Positions 33,966 to 41,070 of a DNA stretch of 42,465 nucleotides are shown piece after piece; positions within the stretch are counted from its first letter, which is position 1; every line of letters starts with the position of its first letter. The notes below the pieces were generated by a model that worked only from the letters and a program-made list of their open reading frames with translations, was not told the DNA's origin and did not search any database. The DNA is from Syntrophaceae bacterium UBA1411. Its GTDB lineage: Bacteria; Desulfobacterota; Syntrophia; Syntrophales; Smithellaceae. The stretch spans positions 1 through 42,465 of the forward strand of contig DBPV01000116.1 of the NCBI GenBank assembly GCA_002304995.1, written 5' to 3'. The position numbers were made by a program, and so were the translations under genes.

Positions 33966-34268
33966 ATGAAAGTGTCTGATATCAAAGATGTGAATGCGCA
34001 GTTCATCCAGCATTACCAGCGCAATGAATCGGCCGCAGCCGCGACGGATCAGCAGACCGCCGCAATGAAACCTGAAGAGAAAGTCCATCTTTCCACCACG
34101 GCAAGAGAAATCCAGAAGGCGAAAGTTGCAGTGTCCGAACTGCCTGATATCCGAGAGGAAAAAGTTCAAGCCATCAAGGCGCAGGTAGAAAAGGGAACAT
34201 ACAACGTGAGCGGAGAGCAGATTGCCGAAAAAATGGTGGGAGAATCGATTGTCGACCTTTTTGCCTGA
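33966..34268 (+). CDS. flgM: anti-sigma-28 factor FlgM
   Basis: FlgM binds FliA until the hook is complete and is then exported. The 100-residue protein has a disordered N-terminal half (polar, Ala/Gln-rich) and a C-terminal sigma-binding part: VHLSTTAREIQKAKVAVSEL, then IKAQVEKGTYNVSGEQIAEK and ESIVDLF. AAGGAGAGG precedes the ATG. Its own FliA-type promoter gives autoregulation through the export checkpoint. It heads an operon with the HAP proteins. Confidence 0.95.
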   Translation: MKVSDIKDVNAQFIQHYQRNESAAAATDQQTAAMKPEEKVHLSTTAREIQKAKVAVSELPDIREEKVQAIKAQVEKGTYNVSGEQIAEKMVGESIVDLFA

Positions 34269-34393
34269 AAAGCATTCCTCCCGGGATTAAACCCCGTTTC
34301 AAATCTTTTCTCCTTTCGGCAGGGAACGTGTGTCTCATGCGCCCGACTGTCATCCCTCGCGTCACATGCCACATATTGAATAAGGATATGGAA

Positions 34394-34945
34394 ATGTTAG
34401 AGCAAAGCATCCAGACGGCTGACTGTCCGGAAGCCTCCATCGACGACGTGCTGGTCTCATCTCTCATCGATGTTCTCGGCCAGGAATTGAAAATGTACCG
34501 GGAGTTGAAAGAATTTTTGGCGGCAGAAAAAAAACTTCTGCAGGAAGCGCCGCCTTTGGCCCAGCTCCAGGAAAACAACACCCGCAAGGAAAATCTCATC
34601 CTCAAAACAAGAATACTCGAAGAGGCCCGCAGCGGGATCCTGAAAAAAATTGCCCGCGGCATGGATATCGAGGAGGGGGCACTGCGCCTTTCTGCCGTCG
34701 CGAATTGCACATCCCCGGACAAAAAGCGTCATCTCGGCCTTCTGATTGGTGATCTTGCCGGCGTCGCCCGGGAAATCAGCGTTATTAACGATAATAATAA
34801 ATATTTATTAGATACATGCATTTTAAATTCTAAAGTATCAATTGAATTTATCTCTTCTTTAACAGACCGGCCCGGTTCTTATCTCCCCAGCGGAAGGATT
34901 GATCAGACCGCCAGAGAAGGCCGGCTCATCAGAACGGAGGGTTAA
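34394..34945 (+). CDS. flgN: FlgN-like export chaperone for FlgK/FlgL
   Basis: The approximately 183-residue all-helical protein (LIDVLGQELKMYRELKEFLA, then ILKTRILEEARSGILKKIAR) has the layout of FlgN, the chaperone that brings FlgK and FlgL to FlhA. Position between flgM and flgK is typical. ATG 34394 has AAGGA seven bases before; ATG 34388 and an upstream GTG 34328 are less likely. The segment around 34780-34860 is distinctly AT-rich compared with its surroundings. The 125 bases between flgM and this gene hold nothing recognisable. Confidence 0.82.
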   Translation: MLEQSIQTADCPEASIDDVLVSSLIDVLGQELKMYRELKEFLAAEKKLLQEAPPLAQLQENNTRKENLILKTRILEEARSGILKKIARGMDIEEGALRLSAVANCTSPDKKRHLGLLIGDLAGVAREISVINDNNKYLLDTCILNSKVSIEFISSLTDRPGSYLPSGRIDQTAREGRLIRTEG

Positions 34946-34946
34946 C

Positions 34947-36632
34947 ATGCCGGGCATCAACCAGACATTGTTTACGGCAAAAGAAGCGCTGCTGGCGAAC
35001 CTCACGGCCATCAACCTCACCGGCGCCAACATCGCCAATGTCAACACACCCGGCTATACAAGACTTCGCCCGGTGTTCGAATCCGCCGGAACGACCAACG
35101 TCACATCGACGCTGGATCAGGCGGGTGTTAAAATTGCGGGTGTCGAGCGAATCTATGACCGTTTTCTCGAAGCAAAGATTGTTGCATCGGCATCCGCCGT
35201 CGGCAATTACGCAGTCCAGAAGGACATGCTGAGTTATGTCGAGGGCATACTGAACGAAACGGCGGGAACCGGCATCAACGATGCCCTGTCCCGGTTTTGG
35301 AACGCCTGGAGCAGCCTTTCGGCCAATCCTTCAGGAGATACGCAAAGAGAGCTGGTCGTTTCAGCCGCACAAAACGTGGCAGCGGTTTTTTCTCAGCGTT
35401 TCGAGGAATTGCAGCGCTACAGCGAGGACGCAAACGGCTATCTGGCCGAGAGCGTCACCACACTGAACGGCTATCTTTCGGAAATGGCTTCCCTGAATCA
35501 TGCGGTGGTTCAAACCCAAAGTGCGGGCGGCAACACATCATCGCTGTGCGACACGCGCAATGAACTGTTGAATAAAATCAGCGGAATCATCGACGTCGAT
35601 TACATGGAAAAACCGGACGGGTCACTGTACCTCTATCAGCCGGCGACCGGGAAAATTATGGTTGACGGAGAAGACGCCCGTTTCCTCCAGGTTCAGAGGA
35701 ATTCCGCCAATCAGGATTTGTACGACATTGCGTTTCAGGACGACCCTTCCCAGGTCATCAATACCCGCATCGGCGGGGGGAAGCTGGCCGCTCTGCTGGC
35801 GATTCGGGACGGGGCTTTGCCCGCCTGCATGGATGCCTTGAATCAAACGGCTCTTTCGCTCATCAATTCAGTCAATGACAGGCATACGCAGGGATATGAT
35901 AAAAACGGCAATCCCGGCGGGGTTTTCTTTCGCCCGTCCGCGGGGGCCAAGAGCATGGCGGTCGATGACCGGATCGTGGCGGATGTGTCCGGAATCGCCG
36001 CTTCGTCAGGCCTTTACGCCGACGGAAACAACGCCGATTCCATCGCCGCATTGCGGGACCGTCCAATGTCCGCGTCTCTCGGGACACTGGTTCTTTCCAA
36101 CCCGGCTTCATCCGCTTCAGGCGTCATCGACCAGGCAGGCGATGCCTACAAAAGCACGATCGACGGTCATGCCCTGACGCTTGCGCGGGGAGCCGGCGCG
36201 GCGGACTGGACGATTGCAGATAACGGCGGTTACGTCAGGGCCAGAATCCTGACGGCGGACGCGTCATCGGTCACCGTGGATTTAAACGGCAACGGGACGG
36301 CCGCCATAACCTTCACCTTGTCCGGCGCCTGGAGCGACGGCGATACGCTGGCCGTCACGCTGACGCAGAAGGAAGGCGCCGCCACGCTCGAGGGCTACTA
36401 CAATTCCTTCATCGCACGGGTGGGACAGTCGGTGGTCGATGCAGCGCAATCACTCGCAGCGCAAAACACTCTCGCCAACCAGCTGAGCCAGCGCAGGGAG
36501 GCTTTGTCCGGCGTATCCCTGGACGAAGAAATGATGAACCTCATCAAGTTTCAGATGGCATACAACGCCGCCGGCAGGATGACCCAGGCCGTTTCGGAAA
36601 TCATGGATCTCCTGATGAGTCTGGGCGAATAA
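34947..36632 (+). CDS. flgK: flagellar hook-associated protein 1 FlgK
   Basis: FlgK is the first junction protein between hook and filament. ATG 34947 (CGGAGGG upstream, overlapping the end of flgN) gives 561 residues. The N-terminal motif reads NLTGANIANVNTPGYTRLRP with the usual FlgK region GINDALSRFWNAWSSLSANP; the C-terminus is GVSLDEEMMNLIKFQMAYNA. A beta-rich insert near 393-474 (WTIADNGGYVRARI, then DLNGNGTAAITFTLSG) resembles inserts in FlgE and FlgL of this locus. A longer upstream reading in the same frame is not FlgK-like. Confidence 0.93.
   Translation: MPGINQTLFTAKEALLANLTAINLTGANIANVNTPGYTRLRPVFESAGTTNVTSTLDQAGVKIAGVERIYDRFLEAKIVASASAVGNYAVQKDMLSYVEGILNETAGTGINDALSRFWNAWSSLSANPSGDTQRELVVSAAQNVAAVFSQRFEELQRYSEDANGYLAESVTTLNGYLSEMASLNHAVVQTQSAGGNTSSLCDTRNELLNKISGIIDVDYMEKPDGSLYLYQPATGKIMVDGEDARFLQVQRNSANQDLYDIAFQDDPSQVINTRIGGGKLAALLAIRDGALPACMDALNQTALSLINSVNDRHTQGYDKNGNPGGVFFRPSAGAKSMAVDDRIVADVSGIAASSGLYADGNNADSIAALRDRPMSASLGTLVLSNPASSASGVIDQAGDAYKSTIDGHALTLARGAGAADWTIADNGGYVRARILTADASSVTVDLNGNGTAAITFTLSGAWSDGDTLAVTLTQKEGAATLEGYYNSFIARVGQSVVDAAQSLAAQNTLANQLSQRREALSGVSLDEEMMNLIKFQMAYNAAGRMTQAVSEIMDLLMSLGE
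36123..36368 (+). repeat. shared axial-protein insert, copy in FlgK
   Basis: FlgK residues about 393-474 include HALTLARGAGAADWTIADNG, GGYVRARILTADASSVTVDL and GNGTAAITFTLSGAWSDGDT. It follows the same W-[TS]-[IL]...GGY...A-x-I...G-x-G-x-A order as the FlgE and FlgL copies, and shares LSG-x-W with FlgL. Limits are approximate. Confidence 0.6.
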
Positions 36633-36652
36633 ATCCGGAGGAGGGCGCAAAG

Positions 36653-38128
36653 ATGATGAATCGTGTGACGGAGGGCATGAAATTCAGCCTGCTGCAGGAA
36701 AGCGTCAACAACCATCAGACGAAACTGGGAAAGGTGGAGGAACAAATCGCCACGCAAAAAGCCGTCAACAGGCCATCCGACGATCCGGTCGGCGTGAAGA
36801 ACATTCTGGATCTGCGCTCGGCCAAAGCGGCCGTTATGCAATATGAAGCCAGTCTGACAAGCGCCGATCTTTCTTTGTCGATCGCCGAAACGGCTCTGGC
36901 TTCCCTGCGCGGTCTCGTTGCTGAAGCCAAAACCATCGCGGCGTCGCAGTGCGGCGCGGGCGCGTCGCCGGAAAACACGGAAACGCTGGCCGCCTCAGTG
37001 AAAATTTTAATCGACGAAGCTCTTTCTCTCATGAATACCCGTCAGGAAGATATGTATCTGTTTGCCGGAAGCCGGAGCGAAACGCCTCCCTTTTCCGCCG
37101 CCTATCAGCCGGCTCATGCCGGAGCGGTTCAAACCGCCGCAACGAATGTGTTTAACGGCACGGCCACGGTCGGCGGACAATTTTCCGGCGACCGAAACAG
37201 AACGTATGCCCTGAAAATAATTGAAGGAGGAGCGCTGGCCGATGCGGCGTACCGGATTTCCGCCGATGGAGGCCAAACCTGGGGCAATCTGCAAAGCGAT
37301 CTTTCCTTGCCAATTTCGCTGGGAGACGGTATAAGTATGACGTTTTCCGCCGGAACGGAAGACGCCGCAGCAGGAGACCTCTTTTACGTTGACGGTTTCG
37401 CGGGTGGTTACTACAGCGGCAACGACGGTGAACTGACAATGCAAGTTGCCAAAAGCACTCGCTTTGTCTATAATGTTTCCGGTTTTGACGCCTTTTGCGG
37501 ACCGACGGCTCTGGCAACGGTGGAAGCCGGGCAGGAATCCTCCCTGAGCGTCGATGATACAGTGGTCCTGACGCGGACTTCGGGAGGGTGGTCGCTCACA
37601 GCTCATCCGGGGTATCCCGGAATGGCGATCGTTTCGCAAAGCGCCACGGCGTTGAACATCGATGCCGATGGCGACAGCGTTGCAGATTTTATTTTATCTT
37701 TGTCCGGCGAATGGACGGAGGGAAGCACAGCAACGTTTGCAATTACAGCCGGTGCGGCCCCCGCACTGGGCAGGGTCAGCGTGGCGGGAACGAAAAAAGT
37801 TGATCTTCTGGGCACGCTTTGGGCCCTCCAGGATTCTCTGAAGACGAACAACATCCGGCTGGTGGGCGAACAGGTGGAAAGACTCGAGGCGCTAGAAACG
37901 CAGCTGCTTCAGAGCGAAACGCTGGCCGGAGCAAAAAGGGAATCCTTGAAAATAACCGGCGGCAGCCATCAAACGATGAAACTGCAGCTGACAAACAGGT
38001 TGGATGATGTAGAGACTGCCGATTTGACCCGTCTTATCCTGGATTTTCAGATGCGGCAGATAGCCATGGAGGCGTCGTATAATATGGCGGCTAAAATCAG
38101 TCAGATGACGATTTTAGATTACATTTAA
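36653..38128 (+). CDS. flgL: flagellar hook-associated protein 3 FlgL
   Basis: FlgL is the second hook-filament junction protein. The flagellin-like N-terminus (LLQESVNNHQTKLGKVEEQI, then ATQKAVNRPSDDPVGVKNIL) and C-terminus (ETADLTRLILDFQMRQIAME, then ASYNMAAKISQMTILDYI) are clear. With 491 residues it is well above the ~320 of enteric FlgL. The extra length holds one segment at about 166-248 (YRISADGGQTWGNL, then GDGISMTFSAGTEDAAAGDL) and another at about 296-366 related to the FlgE/FlgK insert. GGAGGAGGG lies seven bases before ATG 36653. Confidence 0.93.
   Translation: MMNRVTEGMKFSLLQESVNNHQTKLGKVEEQIATQKAVNRPSDDPVGVKNILDLRSAKAAVMQYEASLTSADLSLSIAETALASLRGLVAEAKTIAASQCGAGASPENTETLAASVKILIDEALSLMNTRQEDMYLFAGSRSETPPFSAAYQPAHAGAVQTAATNVFNGTATVGGQFSGDRNRTYALKIIEGGALADAAYRISADGGQTWGNLQSDLSLPISLGDGISMTFSAGTEDAAAGDLFYVDGFAGGYYSGNDGELTMQVAKSTRFVYNVSGFDAFCGPTALATVEAGQESSLSVDDTVVLTRTSGGWSLTAHPGYPGMAIVSQSATALNIDADGDSVADFILSLSGEWTEGSTATFAITAGAAPALGRVSVAGTKKVDLLGTLWALQDSLKTNNIRLVGEQVERLEALETQLLQSETLAGAKRESLKITGGSHQTMKLQLTNRLDDVETADLTRLILDFQMRQIAMEASYNMAAKISQMTILDYI
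37538..37750 (+). repeat. shared axial-protein insert, copy in FlgL
   Basis: FlgL residues about 296-366 include VVLTRTSGGWSLTAHPGYPG, MAIVSQSATALNIDADGDSV and ADFILSLSGEWTEGSTATFA. The order matches the FlgK copy (LTR...W-[TS]-[IL]...GY...A-x-I...D-x-[ND]-G...A...LSG-x-W-x-[DE]-G-[DS]-T). Limits are approximate. Confidence 0.6.
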
Positions 38129-38160
38129 AGGCGATCCAACAGAGTAACATCAGGTGAACA

Positions 38161-38337
38161 ATGCTAATTTTAACAAGGAAACAGGGAGAATCCATCACTA
38201 TCGGAGACGACATTCGCATCACCATTCTGGACGTGAAGGGGAAATATGTCCGGGTCGGCGTGGAGGCCCCCCGGAGCCTGGCTGTCCACAGGCAGGAAAT
38301 ATTGCCGGTTGAAAAGCGCAACCAGGAAAATAATTAA
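38161..38337 (+). CDS. csrA: carbon storage regulator CsrA
   Basis: A 58-residue open frame encodes MLILTRKQGESITIGDDIRI, ITILDVKGKYVRVGVEAPRS and VHRQEILPVEK, which is unmistakably CsrA. The RNA-contact residues of strand 1 (LTRK) and of strand 5 (VHRQEI) are kept. CsrA is a dimeric RNA-binding protein that commonly blocks translation of flagellin mRNA. It starts 32 bases after flgL, with AGGTGA just before the ATG. In many related genomes FliW, the CsrA antagonist, sits between flgL and csrA; here it does not. Confidence 0.96.
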   Translation: MLILTRKQGESITIGDDIRITILDVKGKYVRVGVEAPRSLAVHRQEILPVEKRNQENN

Positions 38338-38392
38338 CATCATTCGTCTCTATACAAATCTGTTCGTAATTCCTTTTGGGGAAAATTTTTCC

Positions 38393-38420
38393 TAAAGTAT
38401 TTGCGTTGCCCGTCCGATTT
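38393..38420 (+). promoter_or_regulatory. possible sigma-28 promoter
   Basis: TAAAGTAT (38393-38400) is followed, after 16 bases from TAAA, by TCCGATTT (38413-38420). The spacing equals that of the flgM promoter, but the -10 matches GCCGATAA at only five of eight positions. It lies 33 bases before the small gene at 38453. The 115-base gap after csrA holds nothing else. Confidence 0.35.
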
Positions 38421-38452
38421 AATAAACGGCAGGCAGGTGCCGAAGGAAAAAA

Positions 38453-38668
38453 ATGACTATTTCACCTTATCAGGTCAACAGTGTACTGAATGCTTACACG
38501 CGGCAAAGCAAGCTTAAAGTTGCGCCTGCGTCGACCGCCATGGACGGCGTTTACAGCCGGTACAGGGACGTCGTTTCTTTATCCACCAAAGAAGCCGAAA
38601 GGGCTGAAGAACTGGAAAAAATCAGCTACAATCTTTGCGACGTCATTATGAAAAATGAAAAAGCCTAG
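38453..38668 (+). CDS. small conserved-type protein, function unknown
   Basis: The 71-residue protein begins MTISPYQVNSVLNAYTRQSK and has a C-terminal segment VVSLSTKEAERAEELEKISY. A GCCGAAGGAA ribosome site precedes the ATG. The 'V-x-LS-x-E-A' segment recalls the start of the FlgM sigma-binding region, but the protein is too short and lacks the rest, so FlgM is not claimed. Small proteins beginning 'I-x-PYQ-x-x-x-VL' occur near flagellar genes of deltaproteobacteria, to my recollection without known function. Ninety-two bases of unmarked DNA follow. Confidence 0.6.
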   Translation: MTISPYQVNSVLNAYTRQSKLKVAPASTAMDGVYSRYRDVVSLSTKEAERAEELEKISYNLCDVIMKNEKA

Positions 38669-38760
38669 CTTACAGTAGAGCATAGCCTTCCTGTCCGAAG
38701 AAATACTCCGGGCCATAAATCAGCCGGGGCAAATGTCATGTCCGGCCGGAGGAAAGGGAT

Positions 38761-40242
38761 ATGTTTAGAATCGTTCAGCCGGAAATGAAGCAAAAAACAA
38801 AGAAAATTCTGGTTGTCGACGATTATATCCCCACGCGCAATCTGATTGTTGAAACACTGAATCAAGTGCCCCACTACTCCATTACGGAAGCCAATGACGG
38901 CCCGGAAGCCCTGAGATTTTTTGAACAAGGCTCCTTCGATCTGGTCATCAGCGACGTCCTGATGCCCGGTATGAGCGGCATGGACCTCCTGCGCCGGATC
39001 CGCCAAACCGATCCCGCCGTTGCCGTGATGATGATCACCGGACATCCCACGACCGACCTTACGGTCAGCGCCATCAAAAAGGGCGCCGTCGATTTTTTGT
39101 CCAAGCCCTTCGACATTGACGAACTGCTCTACAAAGTGGAAATCCACCTGCGGCAAAAAGACATGCTGGCGAAGGAAGGTTTCGAATCGCTGCGGGAGCA
39201 GGACAAACTGGCCGGACAGACGAATGAATTATCCAAGCAAGGCTATATCTATGATTCCATCGAGGACGCGCCGATGGATAACGATATTATTTTCCGGAAG
39301 ATAGCGGACCTGGCGCTGAAACTCGTCGACGGCGAGGTTTGCGCCGTTTTGCTCTTTGACGAGAGCGATGCCGAGTTCCATGTGAAAGTCGTCCGCGGCA
39401 GTGAGGAGGAAAACCATTTCCGGGAAATGCAATCTCCGGCCCTCGTTAAAGTTTTTCATGATGTCATCGCAAAAAAAGAAGCCGTGATGATCCATGCCAA
39501 CGATCCGCCCGATATGGCGACTTCGCTTATCTGCGCGCCGCTCACGATTCGTAACACGATCATCGGCCTTCTTTGCATCCGGAAGAAAAATGACCGGGAG
39601 CTGTTCAACGAAAACGATCTGCAGCATATTCTGAGCCTGACCCGACGCGCCTCGCTGAATCTCGAAAATAAAATTCTTTACGAAAGTATTTATTTGAACA
39701 TCATGGATACCCTGAGATCCCTGATTTCCTCCATTCAGGCGCGCGATGCCTATACGGAAGAGCATTCCGAACGGGTCACCGGCGAGGCCCTCCGTCTGGC
39801 CGCTTTCCTGAACTGCTCCGCTACCGATCTGGAAAGCCTCCGGATTGCGGGCATCCTTCACGATCTGGGAAAAATCGCCACACCGGACGGCATTCTTTTA
39901 AAGAAGGGAAGGCTGACGGATGAGGAATATACAGTGATTAAAAATCACGCTGCGGTCGGCGAAAATATTTTAAAGCCGATCATTCTTCTGGATAAGGAAA
40001 GAAAAATCATCCATTGCCATCACGAGCGCTGGGACGGCAGGGGCTACCCGCTGGGGCTGAAAGGTTCGGAGATTCCTCTCCTGGCCCGAATCCTGTCCGT
40101 GGTGGATTCCTATGACGCCATGACGAACAACCGTCCTTACCGCGCGGCATTATCCCGCGAGAAAGCCCTTTTGGAGCTTACCTCCAACAGAGGCACACAG
40201 TTTGACCCCGACGTCGTGGACGCCTACCTCAAGATCCTCTAA
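38761..40242 (+). CDS. response regulator with GAF and HD-GYP domains
   Basis: The 493-residue protein has a receiver domain (about 14-130; phospho-acceptor Asp65 in DLVISDVLMPGMSG), a GAF-like domain (about 165-310; VCAVLLFDESDAEFHVKVVR, then AAPLTIRNTIIGLLCI-type sequence) and an HD-GYP domain (about 320-493). The catalytic HD is at 367-368 (ILHDLGK), the HH pair and DGRGYP follow (GYP 428-430), and VDSYDAMT is intact. HD-GYP enzymes hydrolyse cyclic di-GMP, so activity would favour motility. No kinase is adjacent; the partner may be encoded elsewhere. Confidence 0.9.
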   Translation: MFRIVQPEMKQKTKKILVVDDYIPTRNLIVETLNQVPHYSITEANDGPEALRFFEQGSFDLVISDVLMPGMSGMDLLRRIRQTDPAVAVMMITGHPTTDLTVSAIKKGAVDFLSKPFDIDELLYKVEIHLRQKDMLAKEGFESLREQDKLAGQTNELSKQGYIYDSIEDAPMDNDIIFRKIADLALKLVDGEVCAVLLFDESDAEFHVKVVRGSEEENHFREMQSPALVKVFHDVIAKKEAVMIHANDPPDMATSLICAPLTIRNTIIGLLCIRKKNDRELFNENDLQHILSLTRRASLNLENKILYESIYLNIMDTLRSLISSIQARDAYTEEHSERVTGEALRLAAFLNCSATDLESLRIAGILHDLGKIATPDGILLKKGRLTDEEYTVIKNHAAVGENILKPIILLDKERKIIHCHHERWDGRGYPLGLKGSEIPLLARILSVVDSYDAMTNNRPYRAALSREKALLELTSNRGTQFDPDVVDAYLKIL

Positions 40243-40295
40243 AGCTTCCCTCTGGTACAAAATTTGAATATTCAGATCGGCGGGGAGGAACAGCC

Positions 40296-41045
40296 GTGAC
40301 AATTTCGGGAATTATCCGGCCGGCGCAAGAAATTCCTGTTGCGCAGGAAACCAGCCATCGGCCGGCCAAGGAAAGCTTACCGCCAAAATCGTTTTCGGAA
40401 ATTCTGAAGGACCGCCTGGCCGAAAAGACCGAAAATGCCTCATCCGGAGCCGTCTTAAGCGGGGATGGCGTGCGTCTGCTGGTTCAGAGCCTCCGGCTTC
40501 GGATGAACGCGGTTTTATATCAGTCCGTGTTCTCCGAGAGGCGGCCGTTTTTTTCTGCGGCGTGGAGCAATTTCCAAAAAGAGGCACAGATGCTGTCGCA
40601 ATCGCAAGTGGCTGCGTCAAAAAGCGGACAGTCCGTATCAAAAAATGACAGCGGAGACAACAGCGCAGCTTTTGCTGAAGTCATCGCTGAGGCGGCAGCT
40701 CGCCATGGCGTTGACGCGGATCTGATTTGTTCGGTGATCCGAACGGAAAGCCATTTCAATCCGCGTGCAACATCGGAGCGCGGCGCCATGGGATTGATGC
40801 AGCTGATGCCGGAGACCGCCAGAGAACTGGGAGTGAAAAACGCCTACGATCCCCGCGAAAATGTCATGGGCGGAACGCTCTATCTGAAAAGGCTTCTGGA
40901 ACGCTACCGGGGACAGACGGACCTGGCTCTGGCGGCTTACAACTGGGGAATGGGCAATCTGGAGAGGAATCCCGACGGGCTTCCCCGGGAAACCGTCGCT
41001 TACATTGAAAAGGTCAAAGCCGGCTTTAAAAGCGCGAAGGCTTGA
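40296..41045 (+). CDS. SLT-family lytic transglycosylase, probably flagellar
   Basis: The GTG at 40296 has GGGGAGGAA upstream. The C-terminal half (about 125-245) is an SLT/lysozyme-like domain: SVIRTESHFNPRATSERGAM with catalytic Glu151, GLMQLMPETARELGV, and LALAAYNWGMGNLERN. It cleaves peptidoglycan glycan strands. There is no Sec signal peptide; the N-terminus is polar and disordered, with KSFSEILKD (FSEIL at 33-37) like the export-gate motif of FliE and FliK. Because FlgJ here has only its rod-binding half, this may be the hydrolase that opens the wall for the rod. It converges on trmFO with a 25-base gap. Confidence 0.85.
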   Translation: MTISGIIRPAQEIPVAQETSHRPAKESLPPKSFSEILKDRLAEKTENASSGAVLSGDGVRLLVQSLRLRMNAVLYQSVFSERRPFFSAAWSNFQKEAQMLSQSQVAASKSGQSVSKNDSGDNSAAFAEVIAEAAARHGVDADLICSVIRTESHFNPRATSERGAMGLMQLMPETARELGVKNAYDPRENVMGGTLYLKRLLERYRGQTDLALAAYNWGMGNLERNPDGLPRETVAYIEKVKAGFKSAKA

Positions 41046-41070
41046 AAGCGTAAAAAAGGACGAAACAAAT

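Noticed and set aside
32680..33966. Minus-strand open frame of more than 400 codons opposite flgI and flgJ
   Set aside because: It lies opposite two well-supported genes, has a composition typical of antisense readings (rich in Arg, His and Gly) and shows no domain.
38453..38668. Calling the 71-residue protein a second FlgM
   Set aside because: Only a short V-x-LS-x-E-A stretch is similar. The C-terminal sigma-binding helices of FlgM are absent.
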